In this document: in pieces, positions 15,730 through 24,834 of the stretch
Layout: the number at the start of each line of letters is the position of its first letter
Numbering within the stretch: position 1 is the stretch's first letter
Source: Paenibacillus campinasensis
GTDB taxonomy: Bacteria > Bacillota > Bacilli > Paenibacillales > Paenibacillaceae
NCBI RefSeq assembly: GCF_002272015.1
Contig: NZ_NPBY01000033.1
Location: 1 to 64,000, forward strand
Length of the DNA stretch: 64,000 nt
Reading direction: 5' to 3'
Program-made: the position numbers and the translations under genes
Notes under the pieces: model-generated
The model's input: only the letters and a program-made list of their open reading frames with translations
What the model was told of the DNA's origin: nothing
The model's database searches: none

Positions 15730-16824
15730 ATGGCTAACATTGTTTTTATTTCGCCAAGCAAATATATTCAAGGTCAGGGTGCCTTGCGGGAGATTGGGCA
15801 GCATATCAAGGACATGGGCCGCAAACCGCTGATTCTCGCTGACGAAGTGGTTTGGGGTATTACGGAGGATGCCATTACTCAAAGCTTGGGAGCGGAAAAT
15901 ATGGCGTACCACTTCGTCCTGTTTAAAGGCGAGGCTTCCGTTAACGAAGTGCGCCGGATTGCAGAGGAAGGCCAGTCACAGTCCGTCGATTACGTCATTG
16001 GAGTCGGCGGCGGCAAGACGCTGGATACGGCAAAAGCCGTGGCAGATGAGTTGAAGTCGAAAGTGGTGATTGTCCCTACAACTGCATCGACGGATGCGCC
16101 CACAAGCGCCCTCTCCGTTATTTACAGCGATGAAGGCGTGTTTGAGTCCTATCGCTTCTATAACCGGAATCCCGATCTGGTGCTTGTCGATACCGCGATT
16201 GTTGCCAAAGCCCCTGCCCGCCTGTTCGCTTCCGGCATCGCTGATGCCATGGCGACATGGATTGAAGTGCGAGCTACGCTGAAAAGCGGAGGGAACGCCA
16301 TGTCCGGCGGCAAGCCGAGCATCGCTGCCCAGGCCATTGCTAGAGCATGCGAGGAAACGCTGTTTCAATACGGGATTCCCGCCTATAAAGCAGTACAGCA
16401 AGGGCTGGTTACCCGTCATGTGGAGGCCGTTGTGGAGGCGAATACGCTGCTGTCCGGCCTCGGATTTGAGAGCGGCGGTCTAGCCGCGGCACATGCCATC
16501 CACAACGGCATGACGGTGCTCTCCGGTGACATCCACCACCTCACCCACGGCGAGAAAGTGGCATACGGAACCTTGGTTCAGCTCGTCCTGGAGCTGCATC
16601 CGGAACAGGAGATCCTGAAATACATCCGCTTTTTCCGGGAGCTTGGCCTACCGACAACATTGGAGGAGCTCCACCTGAAGGAAGCGACCGATGAGGACTT
16701 GCTGAAGGTCGGTGCCGCCGCCACCAGCACCAATGAAACGATGGGCAATCTGTCCCCAGAGATTACAGCCGAGCAAGTAGCCAACGCAATATTAGCCGTT
16801 GACGTATTAAGCCAGCAACAGTAG
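15730..16824 (+). CDS. gldA: Glycerol dehydrogenase (iron/zinc alcohol dehydrogenase family)
   Basis: The 364-residue protein matches GldA in length and motifs: [18 protein letters not shown] near residue 93 binds NAD, and [20 protein letters not shown] follows. The zinc ligands are in GIADAMATW (Asp), AAHAIHNGM (His) and [12 protein letters not shown] (His). It oxidises glycerol to dihydroxyacetone in the cytoplasm. The ATG at 15730 follows AGGAGG by 8 bases; the in-frame start at 15682 has no such site. A TATAAT box lies around 15666, about 60 bases upstream. A strong hairpin at 16834-16867 separates it from the convergent acetyltransferase gene. Confidence 0.93.
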   Translation: MANIVFISPSKYIQGQGALREIGQHIKDMGRKPLILADEVVWGITEDAITQSLGAENMAYHFVLFKGEASVNEVRRIAEEGQSQSVDYVIGVGGGKTLDTAKAVADELKSKVVIVPTTASTDAPTSALSVIYSDEGVFESYRFYNRNPDLVLVDTAIVAKAPARLFASGIADAMATWIEVRATLKSGGNAMSGGKPSIAAQAIARACEETLFQYGIPAYKAVQQGLVTRHVEAVVEANTLLSGLGFESGGLAAAHAIHNGMTVLSGDIHHLTHGEKVAYGTLVQLVLELHPEQEILKYIRFFRELGLPTTLEELHLKEATDEDLLKVGAAATSTNETMGNLSPEITAEQVANAILAVDVLSQQQ

Positions 16825-16833
16825 CCCATGTCA

Positions 16834-16867
16834 ACCAGCCCGCCGGAGATTCCGGCGGGCTGGTTGC
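16834..16867. terminator. Strong hairpin between convergent gldA and GNAT genes
   Basis: CAACCAGCCCGCCGG pairs perfectly with CCGGCGGGCTGGTTG around a 4-base loop. There is no long U tract, but the symmetric position between convergent stops suggests a bidirectional terminator. Confidence 0.8.
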
Positions 16868-16879
16868 TGTGTTCGCTTA

Positions 16880-17755
16880 TTATTTTACATGATACAAATA
16901 CAGCACATGCTCCTCCTCAAACCCTGCGGCCTGATACAATCCAATGGCACGCTCATTCCCCAGTTCTACACAGATGGAAATCTCGGCTGTATTCAGCTCC
17001 ATAAACAAATGATTCAAGCCGGCATGCAACAACGATTTTCCGATACCTTGAGCTCGAAATGAATCCGACACCGCAATATACTCGACACTGCCTTCTTGAT
17101 GCTCCGGGTTCCCTTCGACATAACAATACCCGCCAAGCTTGTCGTCTTTCCTATAGATGAACAGCTTGTTATTCTCGTTTAATCGACTTATAATCTCCGC
17201 TCCGCTATAATACGTATTCGGGAACACCGCGTCATGCAGCTGTACAAAATCCCTCATGTATTCGGTCCTGAACGCCGACACCGAGCCATCGGAAGGATAT
17301 GGGCGATCCGGCCTTGATCGCTTTAAAATCATATGCGCATTTCGCTTCTCTGCACCCAGTGATGCCATAAGCTTCTGCGCGTTCTTGTTCTCCCGGTTAT
17401 AGAATCCGTGAAAAGCTTTAACATTGCCTGCCAGCTTGCGAACCCCTTCTTCCCATAAGCGGGGTGCCACCCGCAGATATGCTTCTTCCTCTCCATCCAC
17501 ATACGGACCCCAGATTTCAGCGACATTACTTTCATCATCCGCATTGAGTCCCAAAACGCCAATGATATCATCGTTCTCGTAAGCCACCGTTATGAGCTGA
17601 TCCGCGTTCCCGTCTTGAACGAACTCTTCCCGGATCGACGCTTCAATCTCATCCTTCTGGGTTCCGACATAGCCAACATGATGTTTGGCTTCAACGTTCA
17701 ATCTCGATATAAACCGAGCGATCTTCTCCATATCAAGTGCTGTTCTCTGCTCCAT
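16880..17755 (-). CDS. GNAT family N-acetyltransferase (two GNAT-like halves)
   Basis: The ~291-residue protein shows a C-terminal GNAT domain with the acetyl-CoA signature SVEYIAVSDSFRAQGIGKSLLHAGLNHL and a downstream NERAIGLYQAAGFEEE. The N-terminal half (YENDDIIGVLGLNADDESN through LMASLGAEK) resembles a degenerate second GNAT fold. The substrate is unknown. The start is uncertain: ATG codons at 17755, 17761 and 17779 are in frame. I chose 17755 because GGGG lies 6 bases upstream. It is codirectional with the erm gene upstream and separated by about 60 bases. Confidence 0.85.
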   Translation of the reverse strand: MEQRTALDMEKIARFISRLNVEAKHHVGYVGTQKDEIEASIREEFVQDGNADQLITVAYENDDIIGVLGLNADDESNVAEIWGPYVDGEEEAYLRVAPRLWEEGVRKLAGNVKAFHGFYNRENKNAQKLMASLGAEKRNAHMILKRSRPDRPYPSDGSVSAFRTEYMRDFVQLHDAVFPNTYYSGAEIISRLNENNKLFIYRKDDKLGGYCYVEGNPEHQEGSVEYIAVSDSFRAQGIGKSLLHAGLNHLFMELNTAEISICVELGNERAIGLYQAAGFEEEHVLYLYHVK

Positions 17756-17814
17756 CTTCATCCCCCATTTCTTGATCATTATAGCCTGTCCGGGACAAAA
17801 ATCCAAAATTAGGG

Positions 17815-18681
17815 TTATTGATATTGTTCAAGCTGCTTCTTGGACAAACGCGGCCAGTATGGACGCGGCACATGCCGGGTCATCGTATGAAATACAACTC
17901 CCCACTGCTGGACCGTCAGCGAGCCGATCGATTGATCGCCTCGTATATCCGAGCTTCGCTTGAGATGCTTGATCTGAATCGGTGTGAAAATGCCGCGCAG
18001 CACGTCATCCGCCGGCGCCGTCGCCACCTTCAGTGCATACTCTGCCAGCCCGATGAAGGCCATCCGATCCTGATTGCCGATAATCGGCTTCGGTCTGCGG
18101 GTGATCATCACCATAGCGGATTCCACCTTCGGCGGCGGGGAGAAGCACTCCCTTGAAATCTCCTTGATCAATCGGAGGTCGAACCACATTTTCCACACGA
18201 GCACATACGCATTTTTCACATAAGGTGATGTAAATCGTTTGGCCGCGCCTTTCTCCATCACAATTACGCCGCGTTGAAATCCGCTCGTCGGCCGATTGAG
18301 CAGCAGCTTCATGATCGGGGTTGTAATTGCGTATGGAATGTTGGCAACAACATGAAATTTCCCCTTGGGCAGGCGCAAATTGAGAATGTTCTGATGTATG
18401 ATGACGGTGTTGCCATACGCCGCTGTTTTGCGCTTCAGCGTGTCAATCAGTTTCTCATCATACTCCACGGCCAGCACTTTGCCAGCCCGCTCACTCAGTA
18501 GCGTTGTCAACGCCCCGGCTCCCGCCCCGAGTTCCAGCACCGTATCCTCGCTGCCAATTTGTGCCCGGTCCACAATCTCCCGGATCAGGCCAGGCTTATG
18601 CAGGAAATGCTGTCCCGAGAAATTGGGAGGCTCGCCTCTGCTCAGTTTAGTCCCGCTATACTTATGCTTTCTTCTGGTCAT
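17815..18681 (-). CDS. erm: 23S rRNA (adenine-N6)-dimethyltransferase, Erm(D)-type
   Basis: The 288-residue protein begins [20 protein letters not shown], followed by SGQHFLHKP, as in the ErmD/ErmK group, whose proteins are about 287 residues long. The SAM site is [17 protein letters not shown] near residue 43 and the catalytic motif is NIPYAITTP near residue 113. [13 protein letters not shown] follows in the C-terminal part. Family members dimethylate A2058 of 23S rRNA and give macrolide-lincosamide-streptogramin B resistance. ATG codons at 18687 and 18681 are both possible; GAGGAAG lies just upstream. The gene is preceded by a full inducible leader (18700-19098). Location between gnd and housekeeping genes suggests an intrinsic chromosomal copy. 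Confidence 0.93.
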   Translation of the reverse strand: MTRRKHKYSGTKLSRGEPPNFSGQHFLHKPGLIREIVDRAQIGSEDTVLELGAGAGALTTLLSERAGKVLAVEYDEKLIDTLKRKTAAYGNTVIIHQNILNLRLPKGKFHVVANIPYAITTPIMKLLLNRPTSGFQRGVIVMEKGAAKRFTSPYVKNAYVLVWKMWFDLRLIKEISRECFSPPPKVESAMVMITRRPKPIIGNQDRMAFIGLAEYALKVATAPADDVLRGIFTPIQIKHLKRSSDIRGDQSIGSLTVQQWGVVFHTMTRHVPRPYWPRLSKKQLEQYQ

Positions 18682-18707
18682 TGTCATCTCTTCCTCTCGA
18701 ATGAAAA

Positions 18708-18740
18708 TAAAAAAAATCACAGGCCAATTGCCTGTGATTT
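18708..18740 (-). terminator. Attenuator terminator 3 directly before erm
   Basis: On the minus strand AATCACAGGC pairs with GCCTGTGATT around a short AATTG loop, followed by eight T. It ends about 20-25 bases before the erm start, so transcription must read through it for erm to be made. Confidence 0.9.
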
Positions 18741-18859
18741 CAGCAGAGTAAAGGGAAGCAGACCGATCCTTATTTAATTGGACTGACGCCAAGCGCAGCA
18801 GAAGCCAGTATCGCACAGCGAACAGACTCCGCACGTTGCCGCGCAGAGGAAATGTAGAC

Positions 18860-18893
18860 ATAAATAAAGAAAGGCAGAACGATCCGCCTTTCT
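18860..18893 (-). terminator. Attenuator terminator 2 in the erm leader
   Basis: On the minus strand AGAAAGGC pairs with GCCTTTCT around a 10-base loop and is followed by TTATTTATG. The U tract is imperfect. It lies between the leader peptide and erm. Confidence 0.7.
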
Positions 18894-18911
18894 AATCCGA
18901 GTGAAGATTAT

Positions 18912-18961
18912 TAAAAAAGGACAGACTGATCCCGTTACTCTGTTTACACCAAACAACAGAG
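18912..18961 (-). promoter_or_regulatory. Alternative stem region and weak terminator 1 in the erm leader
   Basis: CTCTGTT pairs with AACAGAG (18961-18938). The same ACAGA strand can instead pair with TCTGT (18925-18921), directly followed by CC and six T. The two structures exclude each other, as expected for attenuation controlled by a stalled ribosome. The second helix is only 5 bp, so its strength is uncertain. Confidence 0.55.
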
Positions 18962-18978
18962 CCCTTGAACGTATTTAA

Positions 18979-19023
18979 TTAACGGTTCAAGGCTGGGAAA
19001 CGCAGTCTCATCGAATGTGTCAT
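18979..19023 (-). CDS. Erm leader peptide (14 residues, RLR stalling motif)
   Basis: The frame encodes MTHSMRLRFPALNR. From memory, the characterised ErmD leader peptide is MTHSMRLRFPTLNQ, so this differs at two positions near the end. The RLR motif is where ribosomes stall when a macrolide or ketolide occupies the exit tunnel. GGAGG lies 11 bases before the ATG. The end of the coding region (TTGAAC) can pair with GTTCAA downstream (hairpin ~18964-18990), so a stalled ribosome would rearrange the RNA that follows. Confidence 0.92.
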   Translation of the reverse strand: MTHSMRLRFPALNR

Positions 19024-19069
19024 TTTTTAATAATCCTCCAATATTCGTTAAGTTCATATTACATCCCGT

Positions 19070-19098
19070 ATTATAGTGGCTGGATATGAGCAAGTCAA
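19070..19098 (-). promoter_or_regulatory. Promoter of the erm leader
   Basis: TTGACT (19098-19093) and TATAAT (19075-19070) are separated by 17 bases. The transcript would start about 40 bases before the leader peptide. Confidence 0.85.
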
Positions 19099-19100
19099 TG

Positions 19101-19147
19101 ATACAGCCCGGCAAACCTTGCCATACAAGGTTCCCGGGCTGTATAGG
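19101..19147 (-). terminator. Hairpin after gnd
   Basis: ATACAGCCCGG pairs with CCGGGCTGTAT around a loop that itself contains a CCTTG/CAAGG helix. No good U tract follows (ATCATT). It lies between the gnd stop and the erm promoter. Confidence 0.6.
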
Positions 19148-19164
19148 GTAACACTGCTGTTCGA

Positions 19165-20577
19165 TTATTCAGCAGACCACTGATGATGGAAGCTGCCTTC
19201 CTTGTCCACCCGCTCAAAGGTGTGAGCGCCGAAATAGTCACGCTGTGCTTGCAGCAAATTAGCTGGCAGACGCTCCGAGCGATAGCTGTCATAGTAAGCC
19301 AGTGCCGAGGCAAAGGCCGGAACCGGAATTCCTCTTGTGACCGCAATGGAAACCACCTGTCTCCACGCCGATTGATAGTTCTCCACGATCTGTTTGAAAT
19401 AGTCGTCCAGGAGCAGGTTTTTCAATTCTGGATTGCGGTCATAGGCATCCTTGATGTTCTGCAGGAAGCGCGCCCGGATAATGCATCCCCCGCGGAAGAT
19501 CATCGCGATCGCACCGTAATTCAGGTTCCAGTTGTAAGCTTCGGAAGCAGCTTTCATCTGGGCAAAACCTTGTGCGTAAGAGGCGATTTTGCTTGCGTAC
19601 AGCGCTTTGCGCACAGCCTCGATGAATTCCGCCCGATCGCCGTCATAGCTGCCGGCCGACGGACCATTGAGCAGCTTGCTTGCCGCCACCCGCTCCTCCT
19701 TCATCGCAGAGATGAAGCGTGCGAATACCGATTCCGTAATAATGGACAGCGGAACGCCAAGGTCCAGCGCGCTCTGGCTTGTCCATTTCCCGGTTCCTTT
19801 CTGCCCGGCTGTGTCAAGGATGACATCAACCATCGGTTTGCCCGTCTCCGGATCGATTTTGGAGAAAATATCCGCCGTAATCTCGATCAAATAGCTGTCC
19901 AGCTCCCCGCGATTCCACTCGGAGAAGATATCATGGAGCTCGCTTGTGCTTAACCCGAGCACATCCTTCAGCATATGATAAGCTTCCCCGATCAGCTGCA
20001 TGTCCCCATACTCGATCCCGTTATGGACCATCTTCACGTAATGGCCTGCCCCGTCCTCGCCGATATAGGTCGAACAAGGATCACCGTTCACTTTGGCAGA
20101 GATCGCAGTCAGGATAGGCTCCACCAGCTCATAGGCATCCTTCTGCCCGCCCGGCATGATAGCCGGCCCGCGCAGCGCACCCTCCTCGCCGCCGGACACA
20201 CCTGCGCCGATGAAGCGGAATCCTTTCTCCTGAAGCTCCTTGTTTCTCCGCTGGGTATCCAGGAAGAAGGCGTTGCCGCCGTCAATCAGAATATCGCCCG
20301 GATCCAAGTAAGGAATCAGCTGATTGATGGTGTCATCGGTTGGTTTGCCCGCTTTTACCATGATCAGGATTTTGCGAGGCGTCTCAAGCGACTGTACAAA
20401 CTCCTCCAGGCTGAATGCGCCAACGAAGTTTCTGCCTTCTGCCTCGGCCAGCAGCTCTTTTGTTTTCTCAGACGAACGGTTGAATACGGCAACCGAGAAG
20501 CCTTTACTTTCGATGTTAAATGCCAGGTTCTTGCCCATGACGGCCAGGCCGATCACGCCAATTTGTTGCTTCTTCAT
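19165..20577 (-). CDS. gnd: 6-phosphogluconate dehydrogenase, decarboxylating
   Basis: The 470-residue protein starts [20 protein letters not shown] with the NADP-binding Rossmann motif. The family signature [13 protein letters not shown] and catalytic-site stretch [21 protein letters not shown] (written here [19 protein letters not shown]) follow, then [17 protein letters not shown] and [10 protein letters not shown]. It converts 6-phosphogluconate to ribulose 5-phosphate with CO2 release and NADPH formation. Length matches the 468-470-residue GndA class. AGGAGG precedes the ATG. It is the last of three codirectional genes zwf-pgi-gnd; spacing to pgi is 76 bases. Confidence 0.97.
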   Translation of the reverse strand: MKKQQIGVIGLAVMGKNLAFNIESKGFSVAVFNRSSEKTKELLAEAEGRNFVGAFSLEEFVQSLETPRKILIMVKAGKPTDDTINQLIPYLDPGDILIDGGNAFFLDTQRRNKELQEKGFRFIGAGVSGGEEGALRGPAIMPGGQKDAYELVEPILTAISAKVNGDPCSTYIGEDGAGHYVKMVHNGIEYGDMQLIGEAYHMLKDVLGLSTSELHDIFSEWNRGELDSYLIEITADIFSKIDPETGKPMVDVILDTAGQKGTGKWTSQSALDLGVPLSIITESVFARFISAMKEERVAASKLLNGPSAGSYDGDRAEFIEAVRKALYASKIASYAQGFAQMKAASEAYNWNLNYGAIAMIFRGGCIIRARFLQNIKDAYDRNPELKNLLLDDYFKQIVENYQSAWRQVVSIAVTRGIPVPAFASALAYYDSYRSERLPANLLQAQRDYFGAHTFERVDKEGSFHHQWSAE

Positions 20578-20653
20578 CAGATAACCTCCTGTGAAGCGGT
20601 TCCCCCGCTGTTGAATCTATCCTCATTCATTGCTCGCTTTGAATTATCGCGAA

Positions 20654-22000
20654 TTACACGTTCTGTGCAGACAGCCGCTTCAGCAGCTCCGCTTTCTGCG
20701 CTTCATATCCCGGTTTGCCAAGCAGCGCAAACATGTTGGCTTTGTAGGCCTCAACCCCCGGCTGATCGAACGGGTTCACGCCGAGCAAGAGACCGCTCAT
20801 GCCGCATGCCTTCTCGAAGAAATACACCATCTCGCCGTAGGTATATTCGCTCAGCTGATCCAGCTCGACGATCAGGTTCGGTACGCCCCCGTCCACATGC
20901 GCCAGACGTGTGCCTTGCGCCGCGCTTTTGTTCACGTCGTCCATCGACTTGCCTGCCAGGAAGTTCAAGCCGTCCAGATTGTCCTTGTCTTCCTGAATGA
21001 TCCATTCCACGCGCGGCTTCTTCACCGCCAGCACGGTCTCGATCAGATCGCGCCGCCCTTCCTGGACGTATTGGCCCATGGAGTGCAGATCGGTTGTAAA
21101 ATCGACCGAGGCCGGATACAGCCCTTTCTGATCCTTGCCCTCGCTTTCGCCGAACAGCTGCTTCCACCATTCCGCTACATAATGCAGGGAAGGCTCGAAG
21201 TTGGCCAGCAGCTCGATCGTTTTGCCCTTGCGGTACAGTGCGTTTCGAACCGCCGCATACTGATAGCTTTCATTGACGGCCAGATCGTCATTACTGTACC
21301 GGTCTGCCGCAGCTGCAGCACCGGCCATCATCTGATCGATATCCAGTCCGGCAACGGCAATCGGCAGCAGGCCTACGGCAGTCAGCACGGAATATCGGCC
21401 GCCGACATCATCAGGGATGACGAAGGTTTCATAGCCCTCTTCATCCGCCAGCTTCTTGAGTGCGCCTTTCGAACGGTCTGTCGTGGCAAAGATCCGCTCC
21501 TTCGCCCCTTCCTTCCCGTACTTCTTCTCCATATAATCGCGGAATATCCGGAAAGCAATCGCAGGCTCGGTTGTCGTGCCGGATTTGGAAATGACGTTCA
21601 CCGAAATATCCTTGCCCTCGAGCAGCTCCAGCAAATGAGCCACATAGGTTGAGCTGATATTTTGACCGGCATAATACACCTCGGTCGTTCCGCTCATTTG
21701 ATTGTGAAACGTATGGGACAGCGCCTCAATCGCCGATCTCGCACCTAAGTATGAGCCCCCGATGCCAATCACAACCAAGGCGTCCGAGTGGCTGCGGATG
21801 CGCTGTGCCGCATCCTTAATTCTTGCAAACTCCTCGCGGTCATACTGATGCGGAAGTTCGATCCAGCCCAAATAGTCCGAGCCCGGACCTTTTTTCTCGT
21901 GGAGCATCCGGTGACCTGTCTTCACAAATTCCCCGAAATAGTCCACCTCATGCTGCTTCAGAAATGAAAGCGCACTGCTGTAATCAAATGAGATTGCCAT
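20654..22000 (-). CDS. pgi: Glucose-6-phosphate isomerase
   Basis: The 448-residue protein shows the PGI signatures: [19 protein letters not shown] near residue 72, [19 protein letters not shown] near residue 137, and [18 protein letters not shown] at the C-terminal end. It interconverts glucose 6-phosphate and fructose 6-phosphate. Length matches the short Bacillus-type Pgi (about 450). The ATG at 22000 follows GGGAGAG; the longer frame to 22045 has no ribosome site. Placed between zwf and gnd, it forms a compact branch point of glycolysis and the pentose phosphate pathway. Confidence 0.96.
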   Translation of the reverse strand: MAISFDYSSALSFLKQHEVDYFGEFVKTGHRMLHEKKGPGSDYLGWIELPHQYDREEFARIKDAAQRIRSHSDALVVIGIGGSYLGARSAIEALSHTFHNQMSGTTEVYYAGQNISSTYVAHLLELLEGKDISVNVISKSGTTTEPAIAFRIFRDYMEKKYGKEGAKERIFATTDRSKGALKKLADEEGYETFVIPDDVGGRYSVLTAVGLLPIAVAGLDIDQMMAGAAAAADRYSNDDLAVNESYQYAAVRNALYRKGKTIELLANFEPSLHYVAEWWKQLFGESEGKDQKGLYPASVDFTTDLHSMGQYVQEGRRDLIETVLAVKKPRVEWIIQEDKDNLDGLNFLAGKSMDDVNKSAAQGTRLAHVDGGVPNLIVELDQLSEYTYGEMVYFFEKACGMSGLLLGVNPFDQPGVEAYKANMFALLGKPGYEAQKAELLKRLSAQNV

Positions 22001-22146
22001 CGATGATTCTCTCCCTTCAAGCCAGTAGGTTGGCTTATCCTTCATGAATTTCTATATCAATCGCCGGTTCAATATGATCTCCCTGTCGGTCTCGTCTACC
22101 ATCTCCACAAGAAGATCCGGTATTTCACCAGGTTAAAGCAAACGCA

Positions 22147-23646
22147 TCAGCGGCTCGGGTGAAGAACCCGCGACTCATCCGCGGCTGTCTCTTTCGCATC
22201 GAACCACCAGTGGTAACCGTCATTCGCAACCAGCGCGTCCGATTCGGCAGGGCCGTAAGAGCCGGCCGCATACGTCCGCAGCGGCACATCATTCCGTTCA
22301 AAGGCTTGCAGCACTGGCTCTACCCATTGCCAGGCCAGCTCCACCTCTTCCCAATGGGCGAAGAAGGTCGGCTTGCCAAGCAGTGCGTCATGCAGCAGAT
22401 TTTCATACGCCTCCGGCAGCTCCTGCCCGCTGGCGTGAACGTCCAGCTGAACCGGCGACAGCTGCTCGTGATGTCGCGCCTGGTCCGGACTGAACTGCAG
22501 GCTGATTCCTTCCTGCGGGCTCATCTCGATGACGAGCAGGCGAGGCGCCGGCTTCCCGCTTCCGGCATCTGCAGCGTGGGGCTTGAACTCAACCACGATG
22601 CGGGTCGATTTCTCTTTCAATCTTTTCCCTGTCCGGATATAGAAAGGAACGCCGCTCCAGTAGTCATCCTCCATCAGCAGCTTCGCCGCAATAAAGGTGT
22701 CGTTAAGCGATTCGGCAGCGATATTCGGCTCCGATGTATAGCCCTGCACAGGCTTGCCCTGAATGCTGCCAGCTGTATATTGTCCGCGAATGACGCGCTC
22801 GCCGACTTGCTGCAGATCCAGCGGAACGAGGGACTTCATCAAGGCACGCTTCATGAGCGGCACCTCTTCCGGTGTGACCTTCTTCGGCAGAATGGCCACC
22901 ATCATGAGCAGCTGCAGCATATGATTCTGGAACATGTCCCTGACCGCGCCCGAATGATCATAGTAACCGGCCCGATCCTCGACGCCGACGATTTCATTGG
23001 CGGTAATTTGCACATTGGCAATTTCCCGCTCGGACCACATCGCTTGCAGCTCCGGATGCTGCTGGTGCAGGTCCACCAGCTTCTGCACGGTCGGCTTGCC
23101 AAGATAATGATCGATCCGGAAAATCTCGTGCTCCTCAAACGCTTCGCTCAGCTGCTGATTCAGTTCACGCGCCGATGCCAGATCATGCCCGAACGGCTTC
23201 TCGATGAGCAGCCGCTTCCAGCCCGCGGCCGAGCCCAGGCCGCTTCCTTTGATATTGGCGGCAATCGGTGCAAAAAACTCTGGCCCAACCGACAGATAGA
23301 ACATCCGGTTCGGGGTCAATGACAGCCCGTTCTCCCGCTTCTCTATGCGCTCCAGCAGACGCTCGTAATCCTCCTGGCGGCCGATGTCCAGCGTCTGATA
23401 TTGAAACATGTTCAGGAAGCTTTTCAGCAATACCGGGTCCTTGACCTTACGCCGGGAGAAATCGGCGATCGATTGCTCCACATTCGATTTGAAAATATCA
23501 TCGGTCCACTCCCGTCTCCCCAATCCAATTACGTGAAAGTAGGGCGGCAGCTTCTGTTCGATATACAGATTATATAGCGCAGGGTAAATTTTACGTTTTG
23601 CCAAATCCCCTGTCGCTCCAAATAATACAAAGGTTACAGGCTCCAT
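22147..23646 (-). CDS. zwf: Glucose-6-phosphate 1-dehydrogenase
   Basis: The 499-residue protein begins EPVTFVLFGATGDLAKRKIYPALYNLY (NADP fold), has the active-site motif FRIDHYLGKPTVQKL near residue 180, and LLIEKPFGHDLASA near residue 152. It oxidises glucose 6-phosphate to 6-phosphogluconolactone with NADP. The ATG at 23646 has a GGAGGGAGAG site; the longer frame to 23673 is not supported. It is the first of zwf-pgi-gnd and divergent from a LysR gene, which may control it. No pgl (lactonase) gene lies in the cluster. Confidence 0.96.
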   Translation of the reverse strand: MEPVTFVLFGATGDLAKRKIYPALYNLYIEQKLPPYFHVIGLGRREWTDDIFKSNVEQSIADFSRRKVKDPVLLKSFLNMFQYQTLDIGRQEDYERLLERIEKRENGLSLTPNRMFYLSVGPEFFAPIAANIKGSGLGSAAGWKRLLIEKPFGHDLASARELNQQLSEAFEEHEIFRIDHYLGKPTVQKLVDLHQQHPELQAMWSEREIANVQITANEIVGVEDRAGYYDHSGAVRDMFQNHMLQLLMMVAILPKKVTPEEVPLMKRALMKSLVPLDLQQVGERVIRGQYTAGSIQGKPVQGYTSEPNIAAESLNDTFIAAKLLMEDDYWSGVPFYIRTGKRLKEKSTRIVVEFKPHAADAGSGKPAPRLLVIEMSPQEGISLQFSPDQARHHEQLSPVQLDVHASGQELPEAYENLLHDALLGKPTFFAHWEEVELAWQWVEPVLQAFERNDVPLRTYAAGSYGPAESDALVANDGYHWWFDAKETAADESRVLHPSR

Positions 23647-23831
23647 GGTTCTCTCCCTCCGACTTCTGACCATTATGTCTATTCGATGAGCCGCCTGGTT
23701 CGCGGCCTAATAAATCCAAAGACAGACCTAAGCCTACGAAAAATTCGCAAGCACTAGATTCTTCATCTTTGTTCAACTATAATACAGATCATATCTATAC
23801 AGGTAATTAATATATTTCGGGGGAGATATAG

Positions 23832-24716
23832 ATGGAGTCTATGATAAACCACGAATTGTATAAAGTTTTCTACTTGGCGGCCAAAACTGGAAGCTTGACC
23901 CAGGCGGCCAAAGCGCTGTACATTACGCAGCCGAGTGTCAGCCACGCCATCAAGCAGCTTGAGGACAGCTTTGGCATCACGCTGTTTTACCGGAATTCCA
24001 AAGGGGTTGCCCTAACGCAGGAAGGTGCGATTCTGTACTCCTATATCGAGCAGTCCAACATTCTGATTTCCCTTGCGGAGAAAAAAATGGCCGAGCTGAA
24101 AAACCTGGAAGCCGGGGAGCTGAAAATCGGGGGAAGTGATTCGCTGTTCAAGCACTATCTGCTTCCGTACCTTGAGAAATACCACAAGCAGTATCCTTTC
24201 ATCGGACTTTCCCTGATCCACGGGACGACGCCTGAGGTAATCACCTATCTGAAGGAGGGAAGGATTGATCTGGGGGTCGTGCGCCTGCCGATTGTCGATC
24301 CCCAGCTTGAAGTGAAGGAAGGCATAGAGCTGCAGGATTGCTTTGTGGCGGGGGCCCATTTTGCCGAGCTGAAAGGGAAGGTGCTCACACTCGAGCAGCT
24401 TATGGAGTATCCGATCATTTTATTTTCACGCAACAGCCGCGCACGGATGGCCATTACGGAATTATTCCATGACTACGGTTATGACATCAAGCCCGAGATT
24501 GAAGTGGGCAGTGTTGACCTGTTGATTGAATTTGCCAAAAAAGGTCTTGGCATCTCCTATGTCACCCGAGAGTTTCTCTCTAAAGAGCTCGACGAAGGAA
24601 CGCTGTTCGAAATTCAATTGGATGTGCATCTGCCGCCTTCCCGAGTCGGCGTGATGACGATGCGCAATGTGCCGCTGTCCAGCGCTGCCAAAACCTTTGT
24701 CGAATATATCCGCTAA
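23832..24716 (+). CDS. LysR family transcriptional regulator
   Basis: The 294-residue protein has the LysR winged helix-turn-helix at residues 5-64 (LYKVFYLAAKTGSLTQAAKAL, then YITQPSVSHAIKQLEDSFG), followed by a linker helix and a periplasmic-binding-like effector domain (ELKIGGSDSLFKHYLLPYLE, then GRIDLGVVRLP). A GGGGGAG site precedes the ATG. It is divergent from zwf with a 185-base intergenic region, so control of zwf-pgi-gnd is a reasonable inference. The effector is unknown. A perfect hairpin at 24734-24770 follows. Confidence 0.93.
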   Translation: MESMINHELYKVFYLAAKTGSLTQAAKALYITQPSVSHAIKQLEDSFGITLFYRNSKGVALTQEGAILYSYIEQSNILISLAEKKMAELKNLEAGELKIGGSDSLFKHYLLPYLEKYHKQYPFIGLSLIHGTTPEVITYLKEGRIDLGVVRLPIVDPQLEVKEGIELQDCFVAGAHFAELKGKVLTLEQLMEYPIILFSRNSRARMAITELFHDYGYDIKPEIEVGSVDLLIEFAKKGLGISYVTREFLSKELDEGTLFEIQLDVHLPPSRVGVMTMRNVPLSSAAKTFVEYIR

Positions 24717-24733
24717 CCGCAGCGGATCAGCCA

Positions 24734-24770
24734 GCCCTATATGAGCCTGCGAGGCAGCCATATAGGGCTG
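24734..24770. terminator. Hairpin between convergent LysR and TIM-barrel genes
   Basis: AGCCCTATATG pairs with CATATAGGGCT around a 15-base loop. No long U tract follows on either strand; bidirectional termination is inferred from position. Confidence 0.65.
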
Positions 24771-24834
24771 AATTCGTTCTTCAGGCATCATCATAGCATC
24801 TTTATAGCATCATAGCCTGGCAGCAGCTGAACGG

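Noticed and set aside
18682-18861. In-frame extension of erm to an ATG at 18861 (about 58 extra residues)
   Set aside because: It would run through the terminator hairpin directly before erm and has no ribosome site; known ErmD proteins begin at the [14 protein letters not shown] start.
18774-18956. 60-codon Cys-rich frame in the erm leader
   Set aside because: No ribosome site, overlaps the attenuator hairpins; the 14-residue RLR peptide is the convincing leader.
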